In this document: positions 1-7,215 of the stretch, one piece after another
Position numbering within the stretch: position 1 is the stretch's first letter
How the letters are laid out: each line of letters begins with the position of its first letter
From: a virus
DNA length: 64,000 bases
Virus record (IMG/VR): IMGVR_UViG_3300034012_003212
Span: 186,001 to 250,000 of that record
Strand: one strand, 5' to 3'
Notes under the pieces: generated by a model
Seen by the model: only the letters and a program-made list of their open reading frames with translations
Told to the model about the DNA's origin: nothing
The model's database searches: none
Position numbers and translations under genes: made by a program

Positions 1-44
1 CTGTCCCGATCCGTCGGAAGTCGGTTGGTTATCCACTCACTCAT
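1..44 (-). CDS. N-terminal fragment of a small phage protein (partial)
   Basis: Only the first 14 codons are inside the window (MSEWITNRLPTDRD). The ATG at 44-42 follows a strong GGAGG ribosome site at about 51-57. The start closely matches that of the 219-aa protein at 1180-1839 (MSEWITDRLP), so the two probably share an N-terminal domain of the kind seen in DUF551-like phage proteins. The start overlaps the stop codon of the upstream gene by a few bases, so translation is probably coupled. The rest of the gene lies beyond the left edge. Confidence 0.7.
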   Translation of the reverse strand, partial: MSEWITNRLPTDRD

Positions 45-267
45 CTGTTTTCCCTCCTGGATTGTCGCGACTTCCAAATTTCAGCTCATGTAACTCGTGG
101 TATATTTTAGCGTGTCGTTCGAATAAATGTATGGCAGTATTTAGCATCTCTCTGAGGTACAACTCATTCATAATATCAAGGTCGTGAGAATATGATCTGG
201 CCTCAATCATGATGGCCTGTACATGTTCCATCACGGCGATCGAGAACGAAGGTTTATTCTGAGTCAT
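37..267 (-). CDS. Hypothetical small protein (76 aa)
   Basis: Unrecognised soluble, helical-looking protein. The start is placed at the ATG at 267-265 (MTQNKPSF), because a GGAG motif lies about 7 bases upstream; an ATG two codons earlier has poorer spacing. It overlaps the end of the preceding membrane-protein gene and the start of the next gene, so it sits inside a tightly packed minus-strand operon. No motif suggests a function. Confidence 0.65.
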   Translation of the reverse strand: MTQNKPSFSIAVMEHVQAIMIEARSYSHDLDIMNELYLREMLNTAIHLFERHAKIYHELHELKFGSRDNPGGKTDE

Positions 268-421
268 GATCAAACTCCATTATTTTAAAAATGATGAACA
301 CGATGAACTTCCCTATCCAGTATAGCCCACATGTGATTCCAGCAATTCTGAAAAAATGCATGAAATCACTGGACACTTCCCATGCGATCGATGCCATGAG
401 CACACCCATCAATATGTACAT
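254..421 (-). CDS. Small membrane protein (55 aa)
   Basis: Starts MYILMGVLMA and contains a hydrophobic stretch at about residues 2-13 and a second at about 24-46 (IAGITCGLYWIGKFIVFIIF), with a short acidic tail, so it is probably a two-span inner-membrane protein. Its ATG overlaps the stop of an upstream 19-codon reading frame (TAATG), which indicates translational coupling. A longer N-terminal extension of the same frame is possible but has no good start. No family recognised; a holin-like role cannot be excluded. Confidence 0.55.
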   Translation of the reverse strand: MYILMGVLMASIAWEVSSDFMHFFRIAGITCGLYWIGKFIVFIIFKIMEFDHDSE

Positions 422-480
422 TATGGTGTAGTGTATCGCTTGATCCGTTCCTCTCGTACGGGCCTTGCTATTCCGCGCAT
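421..480 (-). CDS. Tiny leader-like peptide (19 aa)
   Basis: The ATG at 480-478 follows a strong GGAGG and a TATTTTTG promoter at 534-541. The frame encodes only 19 residues (MRGIARPVREERIKRYTTP) and ends in TAA that overlaps the ATG of the membrane-protein gene. It is either a coupling leader peptide that delivers ribosomes to the membrane-protein start or a genuine microprotein. It is very basic (six Arg and one Lys). Confidence 0.4.
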   Translation of the reverse strand: MRGIARPVREERIKRYTTP

Positions 481-533
481 GACGCCTCCAAAAAATTAGT
501 GTGAAACGTTGAACTGTTGCGATCTGTCTTGTG

Positions 534-565
534 CAAAAATACAAAAAAAACGTGAAAGTTTTCAA
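534..565 (-). promoter_or_regulatory. Host-type promoter, TATTTTTG class
   Basis: On the minus strand TATTTTTGCAC (541-531) matches the Bacteroidota -7 consensus TAnnTTTG exactly, and a TTG at 565-563 lies 21 bases upstream where the -33 element is expected. It precedes the tiny peptide and membrane-protein genes. The surrounding DNA is a run of A/T tracts with no gene. Confidence 0.6.
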
Positions 566-661
566 TTTTTTTATTTTTTGGAAAAAAAATATCCGCACGG
601 AAGATCAGGCCAGTAGCTCCTTTTTGTAGTTGGAGCGCAGTTCACGAATTCTGTGCCTGGC

Positions 662-877
662 TTATTCTGCGTGATCCTCAAACCACTCGATCCCGCAGAA
701 GTAGATTTCCCCATCTTCTGCCAGAAAATGGGTTATCCCGTGTGACCAAGATGGGTAGTGAACTTTCATGAGTTCATGATCCTCTCCGTTTATTGGCGTC
801 ACATCCCCGAAATCTTTCAGGTGGAATTTCCTGTTCTGGAGATACTTCGGAGTTGGACCTTTGTGCCATTTTTCCAT
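662..877 (-). CDS. Hypothetical protein (71 aa)
   Basis: Unrecognised soluble protein rich in His, Trp and acidic residues (HYPSWSHGITHF, then GIEWFEDHAE at the C-terminus). The ATG start is MEKWHKGPTP. It is followed by about 60 bases without a gene before the AT-rich promoter region. Confidence 0.6.
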   Translation of the reverse strand: MEKWHKGPTPKYLQNRKFHLKDFGDVTPINGEDHELMKVHYPSWSHGITHFLAEDGEIYFCGIEWFEDHAE

Positions 878-895
878 GATTCTAAAGTATTTGTG

Positions 896-1174
896 TTACA
901 ACCGTCCTTTGACCTTCCACCCATATTGGAGGTTAAACATTCTCACGGCTTCTTTGCTCTTGTACTTTGGCTCTCGGAAAGTCTTGGAATATGAATCAAT
1001 CATCCACTCCATGAAAGACCTTTCTTCCTCTAGTGTCCACTCTCGGAGCGCGTACCACTTGTCCTGCTCAGTGAACGCAGGGTCATAGCCGCTGAACCCC
1101 ACACGGCGGAACATCTCGTCGAGGGCTATTTTGCGGAAGTCTTCGATCTTCTTCTTTACATCGAGTGTGCTCAT
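896..1174 (-). CDS. Hypothetical protein (92 aa)
   Basis: The start is put at the ATG at 1174 (MSTLDVKKKI) rather than an upstream TTG, because the ATG lies just past the stop of the preceding gene with a GGGA motif in front. The protein is mixed-charge and mostly helical, with several Trp residues (KWYALREWTLEEERSFMEWM is the most distinctive stretch). Family unknown. Confidence 0.6.
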   Translation of the reverse strand: MSTLDVKKKIEDFRKIALDEMFRRVGFSGYDPAFTEQDKWYALREWTLEEERSFMEWMIDSYSKTFREPKYKSKEAVRMFNLQYGWKVKGRL

Positions 1175-1179
1175 ATAGT

Positions 1180-1839
1180 TTATTCCCAATTGTTGTTCTC
1201 TACACGTGATTTTGCAGACTCCCTATCCACAAAAGTTCCAACATACTTAAACGAACGTTCTGCTCGAGACCATAATGACACGCTACATTTTCCGCTGTTT
1301 CGTTCCATACTTAGTTCTGCAATGACCTGTCCTTTTGCGTCTATTGCGAACATATTAAATAATCCTTTTTCTTTCCAGGTGATTGTGCCCGGATACTCAG
1401 GATCTGTGGTAAATTTAGTGGGTTTACTTTGTGCATAGCGAAGATTGTTGTTGATTGCGCGGATCCACTCTTTGCACTGAAATATGATGTACTCCCTCAA
1501 TTCTGGTGTTAAAAGACCTAAACCATGGTCGTAGCTCAGACAAACGTTCCCGATAAAATTATCATCAGTAGGAACGCTATAGGGCGTCTCCGTATTGCTG
1601 TTATCTTTTGTTTTTTGTGGTTGTTGATCTTCGTTAATTACATGGCCCTCTGGCGGTACCGGAGGCTCTGGCTTGACGTATGGCGCGGGTTTATTTGCAA
1701 TAGTTTGCCACGGTGTACCAAGTTTTACTTGATCAAACTGCTCAACATATACGTATCCGTCGCAATCTGAGATCCATACCTGTCCGTGAATATCAGAATT
1801 TTCTACATTTGGCAGCCTGTCTGTTATCCACTCACTCAT
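1180..1839 (-). CDS. Phage protein with DUF551-like N-terminus (219 aa)
   Basis: The first ~35 residues (MSEWITDRLPNVEN, then VWISDCDGYVYVEQFDQV) resemble the short DUF551-type domains common in phage genomes. A proline-rich linker follows at about residues 50-65. The C-terminal half (residues 95-219) is an unrecognised domain whose last part looks like a beta-rich fold. A strong AGGAGG lies just upstream of the ATG. The N-terminus is repeated in the truncated gene at the left edge, so the domain is present at least twice. Function unknown. Confidence 0.7.
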   Translation of the reverse strand: MSEWITDRLPNVENSDIHGQVWISDCDGYVYVEQFDQVKLGTPWQTIANKPAPYVKPEPPVPPEGHVINEDQQPQKTKDNSNTETPYSVPTDDNFIGNVCLSYDHGLGLLTPELREYIIFQCKEWIRAINNNLRYAQSKPTKFTTDPEYPGTITWKEKGLFNMFAIDAKGQVIAELSMERNSGKCSVSLWSRAERSFKYVGTFVDRESAKSRVENNNWE

Positions 1840-2044
1840 TTTCGCCTCCTAAAAAATTAAATTCTTTTGTTTCTTGCCTATTCCATCTGTCAATGAGCAT
1901 ATTGATATGCATCAGATGAAATTCGCCTTTTGTCCCTCTGAACCTGTCTGCACTCATCATACTATATCTCGTGGATAAACGCTTAGTCCCGACGTTTTGT
2001 TGACGTTCTATTGTGATCGTTATGAGTTCTTCGCCGGTTATCAT
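1832..2044 (-). CDS. Hypothetical protein (70 aa)
   Basis: Starts MITGEELITITIERQQN and overlaps the following gene by 8 bases and the preceding one by 4, so it belongs to the same packed operon. Middle section is basic (STRYSMMSADRFRGTKGEF). No known domain seen. Confidence 0.6.
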   Translation of the reverse strand: MITGEELITITIERQQNVGTKRLSTRYSMMSADRFRGTKGEFHLMHINMLIDRWNRQETKEFNFLGGENE

Positions 2045-2358
2045 TGATTTTCTCCTTCATTTACGAATGTTTGAATTACACTTCTCATACCAGTAAAGCG
2101 ATGCATTCCGGCGAGATCACACGCCCTATCTACGTTGTCCATGTCTCGGAGAAGAGCACGGAACGCCCTTAACATTAGTTCGTGTTGTTCTTCTAACTTC
2201 TTCACATCTTCGCCAATAACCCAATAACCATCAGCCATTGGATACTCACACCCACATTCGTCTATATCATATCTTTCTAGGGGTTTCGTGTTGTCAATCC
2301 TTTTTATTGTTGTTAATAATTCTACCGGTGAAGTAAGACCCAATGACACCCAGTCCAA
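2041..2358 (-). CDS. Hypothetical protein (up to 105 aa, start uncertain)
   Basis: The longest version starts at a TTG and overlaps the upstream membrane-protein gene by 65 bases, so the true start is probably further in, possibly at MADGYWVIGEDV. The C-terminal two thirds form a charged helical segment (EDVKKLEEQHELMLRAFRAL) followed by a Gly/Met/Arg-containing end. Family unknown. Confidence 0.55.
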   Translation of the reverse strand: MDWVSLGLTSPVELLTTIKRIDNTKPLERYDIDECGCEYPMADGYWVIGEDVKKLEEQHELMLRAFRALLRDMDNVDRACDLAGMHRFTGMRSVIQTFVNEGENQ

Positions 2359-2527
2359 TTAATCCCCCAAAACGTATCTCTGGTGTTACGAATGGAGACA
2401 TGAGAAAATAGACTATCACGTCTGTCGTTATGATTACTCTGATTAAGGGCATACCACGTTCCGATGTCTCCATGATATGTATCAAGAACTCACCGATTGA
2501 ACCGCCTTTTGAATTCTTACTATCCAT
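2294..2527 (-). CDS. Small two-span membrane protein (77 aa)
   Basis: Hydrophobic stretches at about residues 27-46 and 53-68 are separated by a short loop, with a soluble N-terminus and a basic C-terminal tail ending NNNKKD. Size and layout resemble class II holins, and a muramidase gene lies about 2 kb away on the same strand, but holins are not recognisable by sequence, so the role is only a possibility. Confidence 0.55.
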   Translation of the reverse strand: MDSKNSKGGSIGEFLIHIMETSERGMPLIRVIITTDVIVYFLMSPFVTPEIRFGGLIGLGVIGSYFTGRIINNNKKD

Positions 2528-2921
2528 TGGTTTTTTCTCCTATTATTTCAAATTCGTTCGCGTACATATAGTGGCATTGTAGTACCTGTCCAATATCTGG
2601 CTTATACCCGGCCTTTTTTGCCATTCTTATTACGTCAGGATATATGCTATCTTCTCCGTATGCTGCCTCTATGTTCAGAGTCTTCAGTAACATCATGTCA
2701 TCTTTCATTCCAACAAATTCAAATTCTTCTCGTCCTGGTATCAAGTTATCATCCGAATCAGACGTGTATTTCCTTCTGAGGATGACGCCTGGATTAAAAG
2801 GATTTGGGTCTTCATTATATCCTAGGGATAGGGCCCATTCAGTGTAACTCTGTACCTTATCTGTTGTCTTATCCGCACTTTTAAAGATGCGGCCAAATGT
2901 CTTTCCGATGTTGTCCATCAT
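2520..2921 (-). CDS. Hypothetical protein (133 aa)
   Basis: The start is chosen at the ATG at 2921 (MMDNIGKTFGRIF), which is preceded by AGGAGA at a good distance; a longer frame upstream lacks this. The protein is acidic and soluble, with no motif recognised. It overlaps the next gene by 8 bases. Confidence 0.6.
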   Translation of the reverse strand: MMDNIGKTFGRIFKSADKTTDKVQSYTEWALSLGYNEDPNPFNPGVILRRKYTSDSDDNLIPGREEFEFVGMKDDMMLLKTLNIEAAYGEDSIYPDVIRMAKKAGYKPDIGQVLQCHYMYANEFEIIGEKTNG

Positions 2922-2931
2922 GACTGTTCTC

Positions 2932-3156
2932 CTATTGTTTAAGATCATTCAACAAACTTCTTATCTTCTTTGCTGCTTTGATTGCTTCCTGCTTCGAGGG
3001 AAAGAGATTCCCAAGTTTCCAACGTGTATAGTGATACCTTTCCTCATACTCATAACAATCAACCAATCCAGCGGAATATAAACACTTTGGCGAGCTGATG
3101 TTTACGTACCACACCAAGTCTTCCTCTTTCGGTTTCCATCTCTTCGTTTTCATCAT
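2932..3156 (-). CDS. Small conserved phage protein (74 aa)
   Basis: The ATG at 3156 (MMKTKRWKPKEEDL) has an AGGAGA ribosome site. The layout W-K-P...W-Y-V...W-K-L-G-N-L-F-P-S-K-Q-E-A-I-K-A-A resembles a widespread family of small phage proteins with a GNxFxTKEEAExA signature near the C-terminus. Molecular role is not known. Confidence 0.6.
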   Translation of the reverse strand: MMKTKRWKPKEEDLVWYVNISSPKCLYSAGLVDCYEYEERYHYTRWKLGNLFPSKQEAIKAAKKIRSLLNDLKQ

Positions 3157-3234
3157 GTTTCTCCTGTGTTGTGTGAGCCGTGGACAATAGTACCTATGTC
3201 TTGTTGTGCTCACGGTTAGAGTTGTGATTTTGAC

Positions 3235-4059
3235 TTATTGCACTGCCTTCAAAAAATCTTCTTCACTCCATACGGTGACGCCATGTTCCCGTGCTCTATT
3301 CAGCTTATTTCCTGGCGCCTTACCTACAATGATGATGCTTGTGTTTTTATTAACGCTCCCGGAGATTTTACCACCACGTTTTTCTATAAACTCAGTGGCA
3401 TTAGATCGGGTCATAGAGTTTAACTCACCGGTGAGAACAAAGGTCATGCCAGACCATTCGTCGGATGTTCCAGGGTTTGAAACATCGGAGTTCATATCGC
3501 AGTTTGGTGAGTAGACACTTATGCTTCGTTTTATATCATCACGCTGGCGAATCCGATGTTCCAACGCTTCTTTTAGAAATTCAATTTCACGTTCTATCCC
3601 CAATAAAATCATATCCGTATTGTTTCCATACCAGGGGGCGCACTCCTCATCTTTTTGTCCTTCTTTCTCGAGAAGATCCTTAACACGCGCACGAGGATTT
3701 GAAAAATCAGAATAGTACCACTCGCCTTTGGTGAAGATGTAACCGCACTCATTCAAATCATACTCTCCGAGGTCTTTATACACAACAACTCCGCCAAACA
3801 CATCATCATCGGTCACATCGGGGTCGTCTTTAAAGTCATCTGCATAAAAAACTGTTGCGTCCTTGTCTTTCCACGGATCTCCTATGCACTTTCCTAATGT
3901 TGTTATCTCGCCCCGTGAAAGAAGATCCTTAATGATAGATGCGTCTTTATAGTGCATCACAAGAATCTTTCCTGTGTGGGATAGATACCCGTCGGATGAC
4001 ACGGGAACAACTTTGATTGTTCCGTCTTCCATCTCCATAGCTATAGTTGCTTTTGTCAT
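3235..4059 (-). CDS. BRCT-domain fusion protein (274 aa)
   Basis: Residues about 199-274 form a BRCT domain of the DNA-ligase (LigA) subtype: TFVLTGELNSMTRSNA, then GGKISGSVNKNTSIIIVG, KLNRAREHG and a terminal WSEEDFL. The first ~130 residues resemble a phage family recognised by an ATIAM start and a DGYLSHTGKILVMHY segment. A charged linker (about 130-198) joins them. There is no ligase or nuclease catalytic core, so this is probably a DNA- or protein-binding adaptor. Its promoter is the conserved element at 4091-4152. RBS AAGGATG precedes the ATG. Confidence 0.75.
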   Translation of the reverse strand: MTKATIAMEMEDGTIKVVPVSSDGYLSHTGKILVMHYKDASIIKDLLSRGEITTLGKCIGDPWKDKDATVFYADDFKDDPDVTDDDVFGGVVVYKDLGEYDLNECGYIFTKGEWYYSDFSNPRARVKDLLEKEGQKDEECAPWYGNNTDMILLGIEREIEFLKEALEHRIRQRDDIKRSISVYSPNCDMNSDVSNPGTSDEWSGMTFVLTGELNSMTRSNATEFIEKRGGKISGSVNKNTSIIIVGKAPGNKLNRAREHGVTVWSEEDFLKAVQ

Positions 4060-4090
4060 TGATGCATCCTTTGATTGTGTGAATCTTCTT

Positions 4091-4152
4091 GGTTCAAAAA
4101 TAACATTTTTTGACGCACGGAAAAAATAAATTTTGATTAAAGATTGTTAATC
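4091..4152 (-). promoter_or_regulatory. Conserved early promoter/palindrome element, copy 1
   Basis: One of four ~60-bp elements (others at 5249, 10226 and 10944). On the minus strand it runs TTAACAATC, TTTAATC, TTATTTTTTCC, a variable 6-7 bases, then a near-palindrome TCAAAAAATGTTATTTTTGA. The last part contains TATTTTTG (4102-4095), matching the Bacteroidota -7 box. The first TAA is also the stop codon of the preceding gene. It drives the BRCT protein gene. Confidence 0.65.
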
Positions 4153-4380
4153 TCTTTCCCTGCTGTTCATCAAAACTGCAATTTCTGGCATCATCGACAC
4201 AATCGTGAGTCCTATCATGATGGGCATGGTTAATAGTAGTGCACAGTTTGTCAAGCAGTCCGTCCACCCAGAATCCGGCATGACCATCGCATTGTGCACG
4301 TGCGCGAGGCTCCTCACATATGCTGCAAATATCAAAACAAGCATGAGGACCTTCATCATTAGAATGTTCTTGTGTTTCAT
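4147..4380 (-). CDS. Small membrane protein next to the lysin (77 aa)
   Basis: The start at the ATG at 4380 (MKHKNILMMKVLML) has AAGGAGA in front. Two hydrophobic segments (about residues 6-20 and 42-63) make it a two-span membrane protein. It lies directly downstream of the muramidase gene on the same strand, the usual place for a holin or antiholin, so that role is plausible but unproven. Confidence 0.6.
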   Translation of the reverse strand: MKHKNILMMKVLMLVLIFAAYVRSLAHVHNAMVMPDSGWTDCLTNCALLLTMPIMIGLTIVSMMPEIAVLMNSRERD

Positions 4381-4411
4381 GGCTTTCTCCTTATTGTTAG
4401 AATGTTGAACA

Positions 4412-4999
4412 TCACCCATTTGCATCTCGCATCAAAACAGCCAACTTCTCGTGGTACCTGTTCTTTCTGTACGCAGGACCGTTGTACCTTGATGCGAATG
4501 ATCTGTACTTTCCGTCTCTCAGAAGCCGGTCGAGTTTCTCATTTCTGATGAACTTACGGAACGCCTTCACCTGCCGTGCGCTATCGGCCCTGAACATCTC
4601 ATCGAGGCTAGAGAACCCGGCCTTCTTGTAGTTCATTCCCATTATCTGAAACATCCCGGCAGAACTGCTCATGAGGGCTGCGCGGTAGTTCATTCTTCTC
4701 GCTTGGTCGAAAGTCTTTGCCCTTCTTCCGGTCAGACGGCGGAACACGTGGCTTTCAAATCGGCGTGCCCTCGGGTTCGAATTGCTCTCGATTCGGGCTA
4801 TTGCTTTAGTCGCCATGATGAGCACATCGGGCCTTGGTTTTACTTCAGGCTTTGGTTCAATGACATCCGCCTGCACAGAAAACTGAGGCGCCATTGCAGG
4901 CGCAGGAATAACATTCTTTCTGACGGGCGGCACATTAGAGATGTTTGCGAGGAACACGATAGACGAGCAAGCAGCTAAGCACATCAAGAAGATTTTCAT
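4412..4999 (-). CDS. N-acetylmuramidase endolysin with N-terminal signal (195 aa)
   Basis: Peptidoglycan hydrolase of the N-acetylmuramidase (DUF3380) family, which cuts the glycan strands to release progeny. Family landmarks: ARIES with the likely catalytic Glu71, RRFESHVFRRLTG, a SSSAGMFQIMG segment and YNGPAYRKNRYHEKL near the end. Residues 1-20 are hydrophobic and include an LAAC motif, so the enzyme may be exported, lipid-anchored or held as a signal-arrest-release lysin. A proline-rich linker (about 23-58) precedes the catalytic domain. RBS GGAGA. The small membrane protein follows immediately. Confidence 0.9.
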   Translation of the reverse strand: MKIFLMCLAACSSIVFLANISNVPPVRKNVIPAPAMAPQFSVQADVIEPKPEVKPRPDVLIMATKAIARIESNSNPRARRFESHVFRRLTGRRAKTFDQARRMNYRAALMSSSAGMFQIMGMNYKKAGFSSLDEMFRADSARQVKAFRKFIRNEKLDRLLRDGKYRSFASRYNGPAYRKNRYHEKLAVLMRDANG

Positions 5000-5019
5000 G
5001 ACAGTTCTCCGTTGTTTCG

Positions 5020-5190
5020 TTAAGCCAAAAGATCAATTACATAATCAGGTTCGAGGCCTTCATCATAAAGGACTTCCTCCGGGTCCTCTCCGTCAATGAA
5101 CACACGGTGCCGCATTTCGCGGATCACATCAGCCGCCTCTTTGCGATCGAGACCGTCTCGCTCGATCAGCGTTCTCATGAGATCTGACAT
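5020..5190 (-). CDS. Small acidic conserved phage protein (56 aa)
   Basis: Starts MSDLMRTLIERDGLDRKEAA and ends GLEPDYVIDLLA, with the middle motif DGEDPEEVLYDEG. This GEDPEEVLYEEFGLEPDY pattern is common in small phage proteins of unknown role. The ATG follows a GGAGG. It has its own promoter element at 5249-5310. Confidence 0.7.
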   Translation of the reverse strand: MSDLMRTLIERDGLDRKEAADVIREMRHRVFIDGEDPEEVLYDEGLEPDYVIDLLA

Positions 5191-5248
5191 AAAACCTCCA
5201 GAAAAATGTGGGTGAATGTTTCCCGGTCCAGTATTGGTCCGTCATCTG

Positions 5249-5310
5249 GGTCAAAAATAATATTTTTTGAGGTGGGGAAAAAATAATTTTCGATTAAACG
5301 TTGTTAACCA
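5249..5310 (-). promoter_or_regulatory. Conserved early promoter/palindrome element, copy 2
   Basis: Second copy of the ~60-bp element. The -7 box TATTTTTG reads 5259-5252 on the minus strand inside the near-palindrome TCAAAAAATATTATTTTTGA. It sits about 60 bases upstream of the 56-aa gene and just downstream of the terminator of the preceding gene, as expected for an independent transcription unit. Confidence 0.65.
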
Positions 5311-5316
5311 TAGGCC

Positions 5317-5350
5317 TAAAACAAAAAAAGAGGTTGGGAACCCCAACCTC
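5317..5350 (-). terminator. Rho-independent terminator
   Basis: A perfect 9-bp stem GAGGTTGGG / CCCAACCTC (5330-5350) is followed on the minus strand by CTTTTTTTGTTTT. It ends the transcript of the 146-aa gene at 5404-5844. Confidence 0.85.
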
Positions 5351-5403
5351 CTGCATCTTTAACACTTTAACATGTCATGGTCCAATAGGTCCCATGGCTA
5401 GAT

Positions 5404-5844
5404 CTAAGCGTTCTTCAATTCCTTTACAAGCTCTTCAAATGAGTCATTGTAGCAGAGTGTTACGTTGAATATCACTTGTGAATCCTTTGTGGCCACTACA
5501 TATGGTTCGTTTTCTTCAGTATCGAATTTGAACATCGGAGCCCGTTTCGTGTTTCCGGGGACTTGGACAATGCACAACATGATCCATTGGTCGGCAATTG
5601 CTTCATCTGTCGGCCCGTTCTCTTCGCCCATGGTTCTTTCGATATCGTTTATGAACAAACGATAGAGCTCCTTGATATTTTCCTTTGCCTCTTCTTTGCT
5701 GCCATGCTTCGACACTTCAATTACATCATCCAGATCAGGGATAAGGTAGAATTCATCCCGGTTGAAGGAGTAGCCCATTGCATAGAACGAGTCGCTATAG
5801 TTATTATGGCCGCTCCATTGCTCAATTAACTTAACATGTTTCAT
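5404..5844 (-). CDS. Hypothetical protein (146 aa)
   Basis: Acidic soluble protein (MKHVKLIEQWSGHNNYSDSF start) with a helical middle (SKEEAKENIKELYRLF) and a beta-rich C-terminal half. It is a single-gene unit, with its own upstream region and a terminator directly after it. The phrase about attending to user-controlled signals such as QVPGNTKRAPMF gives no family match that I recognise. RBS AAGGA. Confidence 0.6.
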   Translation of the reverse strand: MKHVKLIEQWSGHNNYSDSFYAMGYSFNRDEFYLIPDLDDVIEVSKHGSKEEAKENIKELYRLFINDIERTMGEENGPTDEAIADQWIMLCIVQVPGNTKRAPMFKFDTEENEPYVVATKDSQVIFNVTLCYNDSFEELVKELKNA

Positions 5845-5870
5845 GATAATGTTCCTTTGTATTTTTTTAC

Positions 5871-5879
5871 TATATATTC
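5871..5879 (-). promoter_or_regulatory. Possible late-type promoter motif
   Basis: GAATATATA on the minus strand, about 27 bases upstream of the ATG of the 146-aa gene. It resembles the GATATATA motif upstream of the portal and LRR genes. A short AT-rich motif like this can arise by chance. Confidence 0.3.
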
Positions 5880-5967
5880 AAACCGGAGTTAAACAGCTAA
5901 CAGATTGATTAAACGTTTTAATGGAAGTGGGCGCAAACAAACTCGTAGTTCATGGATATAACACAAC

Positions 5968-6942
5968 ATGGAAAATATACTCATCACAGGGGGAATGGGG
6001 TTCATAGGCTCGCACCTCGTTCAAAGATTCACGCGAGAGGGGAAATACACTGTGTACAACGTCGACTGTTTGACATATGCAGCGAACCTCGATAATCTCA
6101 CAGAGCTCAAAGATGATCGACGCCACGTGTTCGTGCGCGCGAGGATAGATGATATGGAAAGCATGGACAAGCTCTTTGAGAAGTGCAAATTCACGTACGT
6201 CATCAATTGTGCGGCAGAGAGTCACGTGGATCGTTCGATAGAATCATCCACAGATTTCATAAGAACCAACGTCCTTGGAACCACGGTGCTACTCGAGTGC
6301 AGCAGAAAACACGGGGTGAAGAGGTTCCTGCAGGTGTCGACTGATGAGGTCTATGGATCCCTTGGCCCTGAGGGAACATTCACCGAAGAATCACCATTCG
6401 ATCCAAGGTCCCCGTATTCTGCGTCAAAGGCGTCTGCCGACCTTCTTGTGGCGGCGTTCTCCCATACACATTCGATGGACTGTGTCATCACCAGGTGCAC
6501 GAATAATTACGGAACACGCCAACACACGGAGAAGCTCATACCCAACACAGTGACGAAGGCATTCAACGGAGAGAAGATCCCAGTGTATGGAAAAGGTGAC
6601 AACGTCAGGGACTGGATACATGTGACAGACCACTGCGAGGGCATATTCGATGCACTCTTGAAAGGAAGACCAGGAGAGGTCTATAATTTCTCGGGTGGAA
6701 ACGAATTGTCGAACATCGATTGTATCATGTTGCTCCTGGAATTTGTTTCAGAATTATCCGGAACTGCTATCGAGAAGCTGAAGGATACTGTGTGTTTTGT
6801 CCAGGACCGTAAAGGCCACGACTACAGATATTCTATGGATTCTTCGAAAGCAAAGAGGGAACTCGGTTGGAGTCCTAAAGTACGGCTAAGCGATGGATTG
6901 AGAGAAACAGTGGGATTCTACTTTGAGCGCATGAGGCGCTGA
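5968..6942 (+). CDS. rmlB: dTDP-glucose 4,6-dehydratase
   Basis: Extended short-chain dehydrogenase that converts dTDP-glucose to dTDP-4-keto-6-deoxyglucose, the precursor of rhamnose and other deoxysugars. The NAD-binding GGMGFIG is at residues 8-14, the catalytic Thr125-Asp126-Glu127 in STDEVYG, and Tyr150/Lys154 in YSASK; the substrate loop is DRKGHDYRYSMD. At 324 aa it is close to full length for the family. It is the only plus-strand gene in the first 16 kb, and no other deoxysugar gene is near, so it probably feeds a host pathway or a distant phage glycosylation gene. Its stop directly abuts the stop of the convergent gene at 6943. Confidence 0.95.
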   Translation: MENILITGGMGFIGSHLVQRFTREGKYTVYNVDCLTYAANLDNLTELKDDRRHVFVRARIDDMESMDKLFEKCKFTYVINCAAESHVDRSIESSTDFIRTNVLGTTVLLECSRKHGVKRFLQVSTDEVYGSLGPEGTFTEESPFDPRSPYSASKASADLLVAAFSHTHSMDCVITRCTNNYGTRQHTEKLIPNTVTKAFNGEKIPVYGKGDNVRDWIHVTDHCEGIFDALLKGRPGEVYNFSGGNELSNIDCIMLLLEFVSELSGTAIEKLKDTVCFVQDRKGHDYRYSMDSSKAKRELGWSPKVRLSDGLRETVGFYFERMRR

Positions 6943-7191
6943 TTACATGGAGGATTCCACTCGTAAGAGATCGCCGGACTCACAATCAAACGTGAGCAAC
7001 GCGCCCGATAGTTTCATGGAAACAGGGCCCTTTAATCCTGAATCGTGGGATGCATTTTTCAGGTAGCCCGACACGAATGTTATGACGAGGCTCAAGTCAT
7101 TTGGATTCTCGAACCCATCGAGGTATGGTCCTATGATCGATTCCGGGAGTTGGAATGTGTCGCCGGATTCTATGTGAGTGAACTCGAACAT
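6943..7191 (-). CDS. Hypothetical protein (82 aa)
   Basis: Small, beta-rich, acidic protein starting MFEFTHIESGDTFQLPESI. It ends back to back with rmlB with no spacer. No clear ribosome site and no recognised domain. Confidence 0.6.
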   Translation of the reverse strand: MFEFTHIESGDTFQLPESIIGPYLDGFENPNDLSLVITFVSGYLKNASHDSGLKGPVSMKLSGALLTFDCESGDLLRVESSM

Positions 7192-7215
7192 TTTTCTTTA
7201 GGCTCTTGCTGAGTT

